A DNA stretch of 36,698 nt, taken from the NCBI GenBank assembly GCA_001775715.1, contig MEYC01000090.1, positions 58,329 through 95,026 of the forward strand, written 5' to 3'. Origin of the DNA: Candidatus Aminicenantes bacterium RBG_16_66_30. GTDB lineage: Bacteria > Acidobacteriota > Aminicenantia > Aminicenantales > Saccharicenantaceae. Below are positions 1-8,267 of this stretch, piece by piece. Each line of letters starts with the position of its first letter. The first letter of the stretch is position 1. Made by a program: the position numbers and the translations under genes. The notes beneath the pieces were generated by a model that saw only the letters and a program-made list of their open reading frames with translations, had not been told where the DNA came from and did no database searches.

Positions 1-700
1 CGGCGGCGAAGAGGAGCCAGATCGTCCGTTCTCCCGGTGCTGCGGGACGCCCGGCGGGGTCCCGCCAGCCGGCCCGCAGGGCGAAATACGCCCCCGCGAG
101 AAGAAGGGCCGCGAGGACCGGGTGGGCCCAGGGCGAAGGCCTCCGGGCGGCCCGCCGCGTTTCCGCGCGCTCCTCGGCCGCCTTCGCCGCCGCGGCCCTC
201 CGCGCCGTCGGGTAATGGCGGATGGCGACCCTCACGAGCGGCCGTCCCTGCGGCACCGAGAAGTCCGGTCCGACGGGTATGAGCTCCGTGGACACGGCCC
301 TCGTCCCCGCCTGCCACTCTCCCGTCGGGCTCAGGTAGACAAGGGCGAACACGTAGGCCGTCTCCGCTTTGGCGGGAACGGTGAAAAGGAAGGAATACGT
401 CCCGCCGCCGGAGGCGGTCCGGGCCGGGCCCGAGGAGGCGAGATAGCCCCAGCCCCGCCGCTCGTCGTTGGCCCGATGAAGCGTGCAGACGATCTTTGTG
501 GCCTCGACGGATCCGTCCAGGGTGACGCGGACCTCGAAGGCCTTCCCGACGACGGCGGTCCCGGTCGCTTCGACGACGGCCCAGCGAGGACGGTGCTCGG
601 TGCGGTCGAGAACGAACCAGGTGGCGGCAAAGACGAGGACGAGCGTTACGGCCGCGGCCGCGGCGGCGCCGGGCCGGCGTCGCTCACGGTCGTTGGACAT
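1..700 (-). CDS. Unidentified membrane protein, partial (C-terminus beyond left edge)
   Basis: An open frame of about 233 codons begins at the ATG at 700-698 and is still open at the window edge. The N-terminus is basic and is followed by a hydrophobic segment at about residues 13-31. A soluble, beta-rich stretch (about 36-162) has the look of an Ig-like or transport-associated extracytoplasmic domain. An Ala/Arg-rich linker (about 164-188) leads to a second hydrophobic helix (191-209) and the start of a third. I do not recognise the family. The start lies 26 bases after the purN stop on the same strand, so it is probably the last or a late gene of the purine operon transcript. No clear Shine-Dalgarno is visible, so a start further upstream inside purN is possible. 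The function is unknown. Confidence 0.6.
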   Translation of the reverse strand, partial: MSNDRERRRPGAAAAAAVTLVLVFAATWFVLDRTEHRPRWAVVEATGTAVVGKAFEVRVTLDGSVEATKIVCTLHRANDERRGWGYLASSGPARTASGGGTYSFLFTVPAKAETAYVFALVYLSPTGEWQAGTRAVSTELIPVGPDFSVPQGRPLVRVAIRHYPTARRAAAAKAAEERAETRRAARRPSPWAHPVLAALLLAGAYFALRAGWRDPAGRPAAPGERTIWLLFAA

Positions 701-726
701 GCGGCTGCCGCGCGGCCGGGTGAGTC

Positions 727-1374
727 TCAGCCGCCCGGCCCCAGGATGAAGACGCGCCGGCCCCGGACCTCGATCCGGCCCTCGAAGTAGAGCCGGACGG
801 CCTCCGGGTAGATCTTGTGCTCTTCGACGAGGATCCGGGCCGCCAGCGTCTCCTCCGTGTCGTCCTGGAGGACCGGCACGACGGCCTGCAGGATGATCGG
901 GCCCATGTCGACCTCGGCCGCGACGAAGTGGACCGTGCAGCCGGAGAACCGGACGCCCCAGTCGATGGCCTTTTGCTGGACATGGAGGCCGGGGAAGGAG
1001 GGGAGGAGGGCCGGATGGATATTGACGATCCGGTGCTTGAGGGCGTCGCAAAGGGCCGGTGTCAGGACCCTCATGTAGCCGGCCAGGCAGACGAGGTCGA
1101 TCCGCCGCTTTTCGACCTCTTCGATGATGGCCCGGTCGTAGTCCTCGCGCGAGGCGAACGCCTTGGGATCGAGGAAGAGCGTTTCGAGCCCGCTCTCGCG
1201 GGCCCGGAGCAGCCCCGGCGCATCGGCCTTGTTGCTGAAGACGAGGGCGATCTCGGCGTCGATCCCGCCCCTCCCGACGGCCTCGCGGATGGCCATGAAA
1301 TTCGAGCCGCGGCCGGACAGGAACACGGCGAGGCGGCCCCGCCTGCGCGGACTGCGGAAGACGACGTCGTCCAT
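727..1374 (-). CDS. purN: Phosphoribosylglycinamide formyltransferase PurN
   Basis: PurN transfers a formyl group from 10-formyltetrahydrofolate to glycinamide ribonucleotide, the third step of purine synthesis, in the cytoplasm. At 215 aa it has the usual length. Visible hallmarks are the phosphate-binding loop SGRGSN (20-25), the catalytic Asn118 and His120 in NIHPALLPSFPG (118-129), and catalytic Asp156 in EVDMGP. About a dozen extra residues precede the usual start of the Rossmann strand (LAVFLSGRGSN), so a later start is possible, but the ATG at 1374 lies only 9 bases after the purL stop, which fits an operon. Identification is firm. Confidence 0.96.
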   Translation of the reverse strand: MDDVVFRSPRRRGRLAVFLSGRGSNFMAIREAVGRGGIDAEIALVFSNKADAPGLLRARESGLETLFLDPKAFASREDYDRAIIEEVEKRRIDLVCLAGYMRVLTPALCDALKHRIVNIHPALLPSFPGLHVQQKAIDWGVRFSGCTVHFVAAEVDMGPIILQAVVPVLQDDTEETLAARILVEEHKIYPEAVRLYFEGRIEVRGRRVFILGPGG

Positions 1375-1383
1375 GGAACCCCC

Positions 1384-3594
1384 TTAGGCCGGAACCTTGA
1401 AGAAGGCCGGCAGGCTGTCCTTCCAGACGCGGAAGGCCCTCTCGACCGGGACGCGCAGAAGGTCCCGTCCGCCGCGCCCGAGCGCGATGTCGCGCCCGCC
1501 GACGCGGCCGATGAGCTTGGCCGGCACGCCCCGTCTCGAGGCCAGGCGCAACAGCCCGGCGGCGTCCGCTTTCCGGCACGTGACGACGACGCGGGACTGG
1601 GATTCCCCGAAAAGGAGGGCGTCGGCGCGGAGCTCGCCGTCGAGATCGACCTCGCAGCCGAGCTTCCGGTCGCTGTGAAACGCGCTCTCGGCGAGGGCCA
1701 CCGCCAGGCCGCCCTCCGAGAGGTCGTGGGCGGAGCGGAGGAGGCCGGTGTCGATCGTCTCGAGCAAGTACTCCTGGGTGCGCTTCTCGAGCTCGAGATC
1801 GATCGCCGGCGGCGCTCCGGCTTCGAGCCCGTGGACCGTCTTGAGGTACTCCGTGCCGCCCAGCTCTTCGAAGCTTTCGCCGATGAGGATGACGTCGTCC
1901 CCGGCGGCCTTGAACCCCGGGCTGACGGCCTTGCCGATGTCGTCGAGGAGGCCGACGACCCCCAGGACCGGCGTGGGATGGATGGATAGCCCCTCGGTGT
2001 CGTTGTAGAAGCTGACGTTGCCGCCCGTGACCGGGATCCCGAAGGTCCGGCAGGCCTCGGCCATGCCGGTGACCGCCTGCTCGAACTGGCCCATGACCTC
2101 GGGCTTTTCGGGATTCCCGAAGTTGAGGCAGTTGGTGACCCCGATCGGGCGGGCCCCGACCACGGCCAGGTTCCGGCAGGCCTCGGCCGCGGCGATGCGG
2201 GCCCCGGTCCGGGGATCGAGCCGGGTGTATAGGGAGTTGCCGTCCAGGGTCACGGCCAGCGCCTTCTTCGAGCCCTTGATCCTGAGAAGGGCCGCGTCGG
2301 CCCCGGGCAGGAACACGGTGTTCACCTGGACCATGTGGTCGTACTGCCGGAAGACCCATTGCTTGTCGGCGATCGTCGGAGAGCCGAGGACCTTGAGGAG
2401 CGCCTCGCCGAGGTCGTCGGGCAACGGCAAGTCCGCGAGGGCCGGGGCGGGGGGCGGCGGCGGGGGCGGGGCGATCGGCCGGTCGTAGGCCGGGCACAGG
2501 TTGACGACGGCGTCGACGGGGATATCGACGACGACCTCGCCACGGAACGTCATCCGGGCCCGGCCGCCGGCGACGACCTCGCCGATGACGGGCGCGTCGA
2601 GGTCCCACTTGGCGAAGACCTCCTGGACGGCGGGGACGTTCTCCGGCGTCGCCACCATGAGCATCCGCTCCTGGGACTCCGACAGCAGGATCTCGTAGGG
2701 GGTCATGCCGGCCTCGCGCTGGGGGACCTTGTCGAGGTCGACGTCGATGCCCATGCCTCCCTTGGCCGCCATCTCGGTCGTCGAGCAGGTCAGGCCGGCC
2801 GCGCCCATGTCCTGGATGCCGACAATGAGGCTGCGGTCCATGACCTCGAGGCAGGCCTCGAGGAGGAGCTTCTCCTTGAACGGGTCTCCGACCTGGACGT
2901 TCGGCCGCTTGTGCTCGGTCTCCTTGCCGAACTCGGCCGAGGCCATGGTGGCGCCATGGATGCCGTCGCGGCCGGTCTTGGCCCCGACGTAGAGGACCTT
3001 GTTGCCGGCGCCCTCGGCCTTGGCCAGAAAGATCTTGTCCCGGTCGGCCAGGCCCAGGCAGAAGACGTTGACGAGCGGATTGAGCTCGTAGCACGGATCG
3101 AAATAGACCTCGCCCCCGACGGTCGGGACGCCGATGGAGTTGCCGTAGCCGGCGATCCCGGAAACGACGCCCTCCATGATCGACCGGTTCTTCGGGTCGT
3201 CGGGCGGGCCGAAGCGCAGGGAGTCGAGGACGGCGATCGGCCGGGCGCCCATGGTGAAGATGTCGCGGAGGATGCCGCCGACGCCCGTGGCCGCGCCCTG
3301 ATAGGGCTCGATGAAGGAGGGGTGGTTGTGCGACTCGATCTTGAAGACGACGACCTGGCCGTCGCCGATGTCGAGGACGCCGGCGTTCTCGCCGGGGCCC
3401 TGGACGACGCGGGGCCCCTCGGTCGGGAGCTTCTTGAGGTGGACGCGCGAGCTCTTGTAGCCGCAGTGCTCGGACCACATGACCGAGAAGATGCCGAGCT
3501 CGGTCAGGTTGGGCTCCTTGCCGATGAGCTCGACGATGAGCCGGTATTCGTCTTCGGTGAGGTTGTGCTGGTCGAGGACGCTCTTATCGATCAT
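1384..3594 (-). CDS. purL: Phosphoribosylformylglycinamidine synthase large subunit PurL
   Basis: PurL is the ATP-dependent synthetase subunit that converts formylglycinamide ribonucleotide to its amidine with ammonia delivered by PurQ and the help of PurS. The 736 aa length is that of the small, multi-subunit type and not the roughly 1300 aa fused proteobacterial enzyme. Recognisable features include SEHCGYKSS (41-49, with the conserved catalytic-region His43), KIESHNHPS (85-93) and the two tandem AIRS-like halves. A proline-rich linker follows the first half at roughly residues 376-385. The ATG at 3594 overlaps the end of purQ by 11 bases. The presence of separate purS and purQ next to it confirms the three-subunit type. 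Confidence 0.97.
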   Translation of the reverse strand: MIDKSVLDQHNLTEDEYRLIVELIGKEPNLTELGIFSVMWSEHCGYKSSRVHLKKLPTEGPRVVQGPGENAGVLDIGDGQVVVFKIESHNHPSFIEPYQGAATGVGGILRDIFTMGARPIAVLDSLRFGPPDDPKNRSIMEGVVSGIAGYGNSIGVPTVGGEVYFDPCYELNPLVNVFCLGLADRDKIFLAKAEGAGNKVLYVGAKTGRDGIHGATMASAEFGKETEHKRPNVQVGDPFKEKLLLEACLEVMDRSLIVGIQDMGAAGLTCSTTEMAAKGGMGIDVDLDKVPQREAGMTPYEILLSESQERMLMVATPENVPAVQEVFAKWDLDAPVIGEVVAGGRARMTFRGEVVVDIPVDAVVNLCPAYDRPIAPPPPPPPAPALADLPLPDDLGEALLKVLGSPTIADKQWVFRQYDHMVQVNTVFLPGADAALLRIKGSKKALAVTLDGNSLYTRLDPRTGARIAAAEACRNLAVVGARPIGVTNCLNFGNPEKPEVMGQFEQAVTGMAEACRTFGIPVTGGNVSFYNDTEGLSIHPTPVLGVVGLLDDIGKAVSPGFKAAGDDVILIGESFEELGGTEYLKTVHGLEAGAPPAIDLELEKRTQEYLLETIDTGLLRSAHDLSEGGLAVALAESAFHSDRKLGCEVDLDGELRADALLFGESQSRVVVTCRKADAAGLLRLASRRGVPAKLIGRVGGRDIALGRGGRDLLRVPVERAFRVWKDSLPAFFKVPA

Positions 3595-4327
3595 GGCGGG
3601 CCCTTGTCCGGGCGGCGGGCCGGCGGGCCGGTCCGCTCCGCTCCAGGCTGAGGATGAGGGATTCGAAGATCGCCCGGCCGTCGACGCTCCCGAGGATCCT
3701 CTCGGAGGCCCGCTCGGGGTGGGGCATGAGGCCGACGACGTTGCCGTCCTTGTTCCGGATGCCGGCGATATTGGCCATCGAACCGTTGACGTTGGCCGCC
3801 TCGGTCAGGCGGCCCTCGGCGTCGCAGTAGCGGAAGACGACCTGACGGTTCCTCTCGAGCTCCCGGAGGACGCGGGGCGGGGCGTAATAGTTGCCGTCGA
3901 AATGGGCGATGGGGATACGGAGGACCTGGCCCTTCCGGAGCGCCCGCGTGAAGTCCGTCCGCTCGTTCTCGACCCGGATGTGGACGTGCTGGCAGAGGAA
4001 CTTGAGGTCCTTGTTGCGGAGCATGGCCCCGGGCAGCAGACCGAGCTCGAGGAGGATCTGGAAGCCGTTGCAGATGCCGAGGACCCGTCCGCCGTCGCGG
4101 GCGAAGGCCTGGACCTCCTGCATGAGAGGGGAGAACCGGGCGATGGCCCCGGCGCGGAGGTAGTCGCCGTAGGCGAAGCCGCCCGGCAGGACGACGCAGT
4201 CGACGCCCTGGAGGTCGTGGTCCTTATGCCAGAGGATGACCGTCTTGCGCTTCAGGACGTCCCGGAGGGCGTGGACCGTGTCGAAGTCGCAGTTGGAGCC
4301 GGGGAACCGGACGACGCCGAACTTCAT
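3584..4327 (-). CDS. purQ: Phosphoribosylformylglycinamidine synthase glutaminase subunit PurQ
   Basis: PurQ is the class I glutamine amidotransferase that hydrolyses glutamine and channels ammonia to PurL. The catalytic nucleophile is Cys86 in GICNGFQ and the His-Glu pair is His203/Glu205 in MPHPE. With the start used here it is 247 aa, slightly longer than the usual 225-235 because of a basic Arg/Ala-rich tail. The ATG at 4327 gives the family N-terminus MKFGVV.FPGSNCD and has GAAGGT seven bases upstream. An in-frame ATG at 4342, overlapping the purS stop as ATGA, would add MKVPA and cannot be excluded. The gene ends inside purL by 11 bases. Confidence 0.95.
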   Translation of the reverse strand: MKFGVVRFPGSNCDFDTVHALRDVLKRKTVILWHKDHDLQGVDCVVLPGGFAYGDYLRAGAIARFSPLMQEVQAFARDGGRVLGICNGFQILLELGLLPGAMLRNKDLKFLCQHVHIRVENERTDFTRALRKGQVLRIPIAHFDGNYYAPPRVLRELERNRQVVFRYCDAEGRLTEAANVNGSMANIAGIRNKDGNVVGLMPHPERASERILGSVDGRAIFESLILSLERSGPARRPAARTRARHDR

Positions 4328-4338
4328 GGCCGGGACCT

Positions 4339-4587
4339 TCATTCGCCCTTGAGGAAGTCCCACTCGAACTTCTCGATGATGGGGTTGGCCAGGACGCGGC
4401 GGGCGATCTCGGGGACGAGGCGCTCGGCCTCTTTCTTCGTCGCGCCCGCGAGGTCGATCTCGAAGACCTTGCCCTGCCGGACGTCCTTGACGGCGTCGTA
4501 GCCCATCGTGTGGAGGGCGTTCTTGACGGTCTGGCCCTGGGGGTCGAGGACGCTGTCCTTGAACGAGACGAGGATCCTAACTCTCAT
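4339..4587 (-). CDS. purS: Phosphoribosylformylglycinamidine synthase subunit PurS
   Basis: PurS is the small dimeric protein that bridges PurQ and PurL in the three-subunit FGAM synthetase. The 82 aa product matches the family in size. It shows the typical N-terminal strand ([18 protein letters not shown]) and the G.....V..VR.GK.FE pattern. Its start overlaps the end of purB by 11 bases. Its stop overlaps a possible purQ start at 4342 as ATGA, so translation of purB, purS, purQ and purL is likely coupled. Confidence 0.95.
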   Translation of the reverse strand: MRVRILVSFKDSVLDPQGQTVKNALHTMGYDAVKDVRQGKVFEIDLAGATKKEAERLVPEIARRVLANPIIEKFEWDFLKGE

Positions 4588-5878
4588 GGCGGAAAACCCT
4601 TTCGAAGATATAGTCGATCTTGTCGAGGTAGGGGCCGACGGAAAAGCACCGGTCGAGGTCCTTTTTGCCGAGGACCCGGCGGACGTCCGGATCGGCCGTG
4701 ACGAGAGCCCGGAAATCGAGGCCCTCGTTCCAGGCCTTGAGGCTGTTCCTCTGGACGACCTGGTAGGCCTCCTCCCGGGTCAGGCCCTTTGTCGTCAGGG
4801 CCAGGAGGACGCTCTGGGAGAAGATCAGGCCCCGGGTCGCCCCGAGGTTGGCCGCCATGCGGTCGGGGTGGACGACCCAGCTGCGGACGATGTCGGCGGC
4901 GTCGGCCAGCAGGAAGTCCGTCGTGATGAAGGCGTCCGGGAAGACCACCCGCTCGGCTGAGGAATGGGAGATATCGCGCTCGTGCCAGAGGAGGACGTTC
5001 TCGAGCCCGACCTGGGCGTTGGCCCGGACGAGGCGGGCCAGGCCCGAGATCCTCTCGGAGCGGACGGGGTTCTTCTTGTGGGGCATCGAGGAGGACCCCT
5101 TCTGTCCCTTCGTGAACGGCTCCTCGACCTCGAGGACCTCGGTCCTCTGGAGGTGGCGGATCTCGACGGCGAACTTCTCGATCGATGTGGCGAGCAGCGC
5201 CAGGGCGGAGAGGACCTCGGCATGGCGGTCCCGCTGGAGGACCTGGGTCGAGACCTTGACCGGGGCGAGCTTGAGCGACCGGAGGGCCATGACCTCGACC
5301 CGGGGATCGAGGTGGATGTACGTCCCGACCGAGCCGGAGATCCGGCCGACGGAGATCGTCCGCAGGGCGCTCTCGAGCCGGGCGATGTGGCGGCCGACCT
5401 CCTCGTACCATACGAGGAGCTTGAAGCCGAAGGTCACCGGCTCGGCGTGGATGCCGTGGGTACGGCCGATGCAGACGGTCTTCCGGTATTTCAGGGCCTG
5501 CCGCTTGACGATACCGCGGAAGGCGCGGAGGTCGGCCAGGATCCGCTCGAGCGACTCCTTGATGAGGAGGGACAGGGCCGTGTCGACGACGTCGTAGGAT
5601 GTCAGGCCGAGGTGGATGTAGCGCGAATCGGGCCCGACCTTCTCGGCGACCGAGGTCAGGAAGGCGACGATGTCGTGCTTGACGACCTTCTCGATGGCCT
5701 CGATCCGGTCGACGGAAAAGCCGGCCTTGGCCTTGATCGTCCGCAGGGAGGACTTGGGGATCTTCCCGAGACGGGCCCAGGCCTCGCAGACGGCCAGCTC
5801 GACGGCCAGCCACTTGCCGTACCTGTTCTCCTCGGTCCAGATCGCCCCCATGGCGGGGCGGGTGTAGCGTTCGATCAT
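4577..5878 (-). CDS. purB: Adenylosuccinate lyase PurB
   Basis: PurB cleaves SAICAR and adenylosuccinate with release of fumarate, and so acts twice in purine synthesis. The 433 aa length is normal for the bacterial, B. subtilis-like type. The fumarase/aspartase superfamily signature GSSSMPHKKNP is at 261-271 and contains the mobile catalytic serine. The general acid/base region GRTHGIHAEP is at 138-147 with His141. The first gene of the leftward operon, it starts at the ATG at 5878, with AAGG about ten bases upstream. The 3' end overlaps purS by 11 bases. Confidence 0.97.
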   Translation of the reverse strand: MIERYTRPAMGAIWTEENRYGKWLAVELAVCEAWARLGKIPKSSLRTIKAKAGFSVDRIEAIEKVVKHDIVAFLTSVAEKVGPDSRYIHLGLTSYDVVDTALSLLIKESLERILADLRAFRGIVKRQALKYRKTVCIGRTHGIHAEPVTFGFKLLVWYEEVGRHIARLESALRTISVGRISGSVGTYIHLDPRVEVMALRSLKLAPVKVSTQVLQRDRHAEVLSALALLATSIEKFAVEIRHLQRTEVLEVEEPFTKGQKGSSSMPHKKNPVRSERISGLARLVRANAQVGLENVLLWHERDISHSSAERVVFPDAFITTDFLLADAADIVRSWVVHPDRMAANLGATRGLIFSQSVLLALTTKGLTREEAYQVVQRNSLKAWNEGLDFRALVTADPDVRRVLGKKDLDRCFSVGPYLDKIDYIFERVFRHES

Positions 5879-5909
5879 GGCGGTCCAACCTTGTTGGGAA
5901 TAGGGGCAG

Positions 5910-5938
5910 ATGATAACAGAAACGCCTCCATAAAAAAA
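5910..5938 (-). promoter_or_regulatory. Weak candidate promoter for the purine operon
   Basis: On the minus strand a TATCAT hexamer (5915-5910) lies about 30 bases before the purB start. Seventeen bases upstream of it is a T-run (5938-5933) that matches the -35 consensus poorly. The leader would be too short for a purine riboswitch, and none is visible. Confidence 0.25.
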
Positions 5939-5941
5939 GAT

Positions 5942-6068
5942 GGGGACATGAAACGTGTTTCCTGAAAATCCCGGGACACGAAATCCGTTTCCCGTTTATC
6001 CCCATTAGCCGGGATAATTGTGAAACGGGTATCATGTCCCTTTTTCAGGAAACACGTTTCGTGTCCCC
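5942..6068. repeat. Nested inverted repeat of four related ~27-31 bp units (REP/REPIN-like)
   Basis: The outer arms 5942-5968 and 6042-6068 are 27 bp inverted copies that differ at one base. The inner arms 5973-6003 and 6011-6040 are diverged inverted copies of the same unit, around a 7 bp centre (6004-6010). All four share the pattern GGGACAYGAAA followed by a CGTTTC core. Within the outer units GAAAC-GT-GTTTC is itself a small palindrome. The element fills most of the gap between the divergent purB and sigma-factor promoters and is much more AT-rich than its surroundings. Confidence 0.85.
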
Positions 6069-6087
6069 GTTTTGGCAAAGAAAAAGC

Positions 6088-6093
6088 TATAAT
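6088..6093 (+). promoter_or_regulatory. Candidate -10 element for the ECF sigma operon
   Basis: A perfect TATAAT hexamer sits 25 bases before the sigma-factor start codon. At the expected -35 distance (about 6065-6070) there is no good TTGACA match, only the end of the inverted repeat. The promoter may therefore need an activator or be weak. The start codon is preceded by a good Shine-Dalgarno, AAGGTGAGG, at about 6105-6113. Confidence 0.4.
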
Positions 6094-6118
6094 GACCGTC
6101 TAATAAGGTGAGGACGCG

Positions 6119-6694
6119 ATGGATGAACGCCCGGAGGATCGTCTCGTGGACGAGGCGCGACGGGGCGGCCGCGAGGCCTTCGCCGAGCTCGTCCGCCGCC
6201 ACGAGCGGAGGGTGTACGGCGTCTGTTTCCGGATGGCCGGGGATCACGCCGAGGCCGACGACCTGGCCCAGGAGGTCTTCTTGACGGCTTGGAGGGCGAT
6301 CGGCTCGTTCCGCCGGAACTCGAGCTTCTACACCTGGATCTACCGGATCGCCGTCAACACGTCGCTGACGCACCTCAAGAAAAAGAGACGGGAGAAGGCC
6401 CGGGCCGCCTTCGACGAGAACGCGGCCGTCCCCGTCCCGGTCCCCGGCGCGCCGTCCTCGCCGGAGGGGAGTTCGGCCCTGAACGAGCTCAAGGGCCGGG
6501 TGGATGAGGCCGTCGGGTCGCTCCCGGCCCATTTCCGGGCGTCCTTCGCCCTGGTCGCCGGCGAGGGCCTGAGCCACCGCGACGCGGCCCGGGTCCTGGG
6601 CTGCTCGGAGAACTGTGTGGCCTGGAGGATGCATAAGGCCCGCAAGCTCCTTCGGGCCCGCTTGAGGCCATTCCTCGAGGAGGTCGGATCATGA
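6119..6694 (+). CDS. ECF-type RNA polymerase sigma factor (RpoE-like)
   Basis: This is a 191 aa sigma-70 family protein with only regions 2 and 4, the layout of extracytoplasmic-function sigma factors. Region 2 spans about 20-90 and includes DDLAQEVFLTAWRAI (47-61) and the TWIYRIAVN segment (72-80) used in promoter melting and -10 recognition. A Pro/Ala-rich linker follows (100-118). Region 4 (about 130-183) has the helix-turn-helix for -35 binding (LSHRDAARVLGCSENCVAWR). It starts at the ATG at 6119 after a strong Shine-Dalgarno. Its stop overlaps the next start as ATGA. The downstream anti-sigma factor implies it is held inactive at the membrane until a signal arrives. Its target promoters are unknown. 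Confidence 0.92.
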   Translation: MDERPEDRLVDEARRGGREAFAELVRRHERRVYGVCFRMAGDHAEADDLAQEVFLTAWRAIGSFRRNSSFYTWIYRIAVNTSLTHLKKKRREKARAAFDENAAVPVPVPGAPSSPEGSSALNELKGRVDEAVGSLPAHFRASFALVAGEGLSHRDAARVLGCSENCVAWRMHKARKLLRARLRPFLEEVGS

Positions 6695-7296
6695 GATGCC
6701 GCGCGGCGCAAAGGCGCCTTTCGGACGAGCTCGATGGGACCCTCGATCCGGGACGGCGATCCCGGCTCGAGGCCCATCTGCGGGTCTGCCCCGCCTGCCG
6801 GGCCTACCGCGGGGGCCTGGCCCGGCTCCAGGCCGAGGTCCGGCCCGAGGCCGGGCGTTCCGCCGAATACTGGGCCGGTTTCGAGAAAAGGCTCGAGGCC
6901 CGGCTCGACGGGGAGGAGGCCGGACGCCGCGCCGTGGAAAGGCCCTTCGCCGGCCGGCGCCGGGTCGCCTGGGCCGTCGCCGGCCTAGCCCTGGCGGCCG
7001 TGGCGGCGGCGTGGTTCGGGCTGCTCCGTCCCCGGCCGATCCTGATCGCGGACTGGCCGCAGGACGAATACGGCCTCGCGCCTCTCCTCCTCGAGGCCGA
7101 AGCCGATCCGGAGCTCGGAAGAGCCGTCGAAGGGGAGATCCGCGCCTCGATCAGGGAGATCGCCCCCGCCGCCGACGCGGACGCCGCCGCCCTCGCCGCC
7201 GCCGATCCGCTCTTCTGGGAGGGCCTGAGCGAGGAGGAGCTCGGCGCGATCGCCGCCGGGTTGGAACGGGATAACGGTCTTGGAGGTCCGAAATGA
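6691..7296 (+). CDS. Zinc-finger transmembrane anti-sigma factor
   Basis: The 201 aa product has an N-terminal anti-sigma zinc domain with Cys3 and the His29-x3-Cys33-x2-Cys36 motif, which in this family clamps the cognate ECF sigma factor. A single hydrophobic helix at about 93-112 would place the Ala- and acidic-rich C-terminal part (113-201) outside the cytoplasm. That part has no recognised domain and ends in an acidic helix. Its start overlaps the sigma-factor stop as ATGA and its own stop overlaps the next gene in the same way, so the three proteins are translationally coupled. The role is inferred from the domain and gene order. Confidence 0.85.
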   Translation: MRCRAAQRRLSDELDGTLDPGRRSRLEAHLRVCPACRAYRGGLARLQAEVRPEAGRSAEYWAGFEKRLEARLDGEEAGRRAVERPFAGRRRVAWAVAGLALAAVAAAWFGLLRPRPILIADWPQDEYGLAPLLLEAEADPELGRAVEGEIRASIREIAPAADADAAALAAADPLFWEGLSEEELGAIAAGLERDNGLGGPK

Positions 7297-7796
7297 AAAA
7301 ACACGCGCTTATCGGCATCTTCATCCTGGGTTTCTCCTTGGGGACCCTCGCCGCCGCCCAGGCGGGCGGCCAGGGGGAGCCCCAGGCCCAGACAAGGCTC
7401 CGGGAGAGGATCGGCGACCTCTATATCCTCAGGCTGACCCGGGCCCTCGAGCTGACCGAGGAGCAGACAGCCAAGATCTACCCCCTCCTCGTCCGGACCG
7501 AGAAGGACAAGGCCGGGCTCCAGCGCCGGCTGGGCTTAGATATGCGGGAGCTCCGGGCCCAGTTGGCCGATCCCCCCGCGAAGGAGGGGCGGCTGCTCGA
7601 GTTGGTCGCCGGCATCCGGACGTCCCGTCAGGCCATCCGGGAGCTGGACGACGAGGTCGAGGCCGTCCTCGACAGCCTCCTGACCCCCCTCCAGAGGGCC
7701 AGATACCTCGTTTTCACGGTGGAGTTCCTCAGGAGCGTCGGAGAGAACCTGGACCGGGCCAGGGGCCTCCGGGCGCCGGTCAAAAGAAACCCTTGA
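7293..7796 (+). CDS. Secreted Spy/CpxP-like helical protein
   Basis: This 167 aa protein starts with a signal peptide (MKK followed by a hydrophobic stretch, with Ala-rich cleavage around 19-24). The remainder is predicted to be almost all helical. The pattern LELTEEQTAKIYPLL (52-66) and the later LLTPLQRARYLVF (129-141) resemble the paired LTxxQ-type motifs of the Spy/CpxP/heavy-metal-resistor family. The mature part has no histidine and no cysteine, so it lacks the usual metal ligands of CnrX-type sensors. As the third gene of a sigma/anti-sigma operon it may be an envelope chaperone or the sensor that controls the anti-sigma factor. The TGA stop lies inside the -35 element of the following promoter. 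Confidence 0.7.
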   Translation: MKKHALIGIFILGFSLGTLAAAQAGGQGEPQAQTRLRERIGDLYILRLTRALELTEEQTAKIYPLLVRTEKDKAGLQRRLGLDMRELRAQLADPPAKEGRLLELVAGIRTSRQAIRELDDEVEAVLDSLLTPLQRARYLVFTVEFLRSVGENLDRARGLRAPVKRNP

Positions 7797-7821
7797 CAAG
7801 ATTCGCGCTTTCCTCTAGCAT
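7793..7821 (+). promoter_or_regulatory. Strong sigma-70-type promoter for the tRNA-rpmG-secE-nusG block
   Basis: A perfect TTGACA (7793-7798) and TAGCAT (7816-7821) are separated by exactly 17 bases. Transcription would start near 7828. The -35 box overlaps the stop codon of the preceding gene. Confidence 0.75.
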
Positions 7822-7969
7822 ATTCCTGGTCGTTCTGTATATTTCAGATTAAATCTCTGAAAAAAAGAACACATTCGAGCTCGAGGAGAGGACGTTTTTC
7901 TATTTTTCGTCTCCTTTTCTGTAATTCCCCCGTTCAGAGCAATTGTTCGGCGAGAGTGGTTGAGGGCAG
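7822..7969 (+). other. AT-rich leader before the tRNA cluster with small hairpins
   Basis: This non-coding leader is distinctly AT-rich. It contains a 6 bp inverted repeat TTCAGA/TCTGAA (7843-7861) followed by an A-run. A second imperfect stem pairs GGAG..ACG (7885-7894) with CGTCTCC (7908-7914) around a T-rich loop and is followed by TTTTCT. The second could be a weak terminator or processing structure. No open reading frame of note is seen. Confidence 0.35.
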
Positions 7970-8042
7970 GCCAGCGTAGCTCAGCAGGTAGAGCGGCTGA
8001 TTTGTAATCAGCGGGTCAGGGGTTCGAATCCCTTCGCTGGCT
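7970..8042 (+). tRNA. tRNA-Thr (anticodon UGU)
   Basis: The acceptor arms GCCAGCG and CGCTGGC pair fully. The anticodon stem GCTGA/TCAGC holds the loop TTTGTAA, giving anticodon UGU. The T-arm GGTTCGAATCC is standard. The CCA end is not encoded. It is the first tRNA of a cluster in the same order as E. coli thrU-tyrU-glyT-thrT. Confidence 0.97.
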
Positions 8043-8082
8043 CAGAAGCGGCGACGAGGGCGATGACGATGCATCGTGATAC

Positions 8083-8165
8083 GGGCAGGTTCCAGAGTGG
8101 CCAAATGGGACGGGCTGTAAACCCGTTGCGGAAACGCTTCGGAGGTTCGAATCCTTCCCTGCCCA
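8083..8165 (+). tRNA. tRNA-Tyr (anticodon GUA)
   Basis: A class II tRNA of 83 bases with a long variable arm. The acceptor arms GGGCAGG/CCTGCCC pair, and the anticodon stem ACGGG/CCCGT holds the loop CTGTAAA. CCA is not encoded. Confidence 0.97.
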
Positions 8166-8175
8166 TTGTCTCGTC

Positions 8176-8249
<74 letters not shown>

Positions 8250-8267
8250 CTTTCTCGAGGTTGGCGG

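Noticed and set aside
5879-5941. Purine riboswitch before purB
   Set aside because: The leader from the only candidate promoter is about 27 bases and shows no conserved aptamer core.
5875-6078. Minus-strand 67-codon open frame over the purB leader and repeat
   Set aside because: It is a translation of the inverted repeat itself, with no ribosome binding site and no resemblance to a protein.
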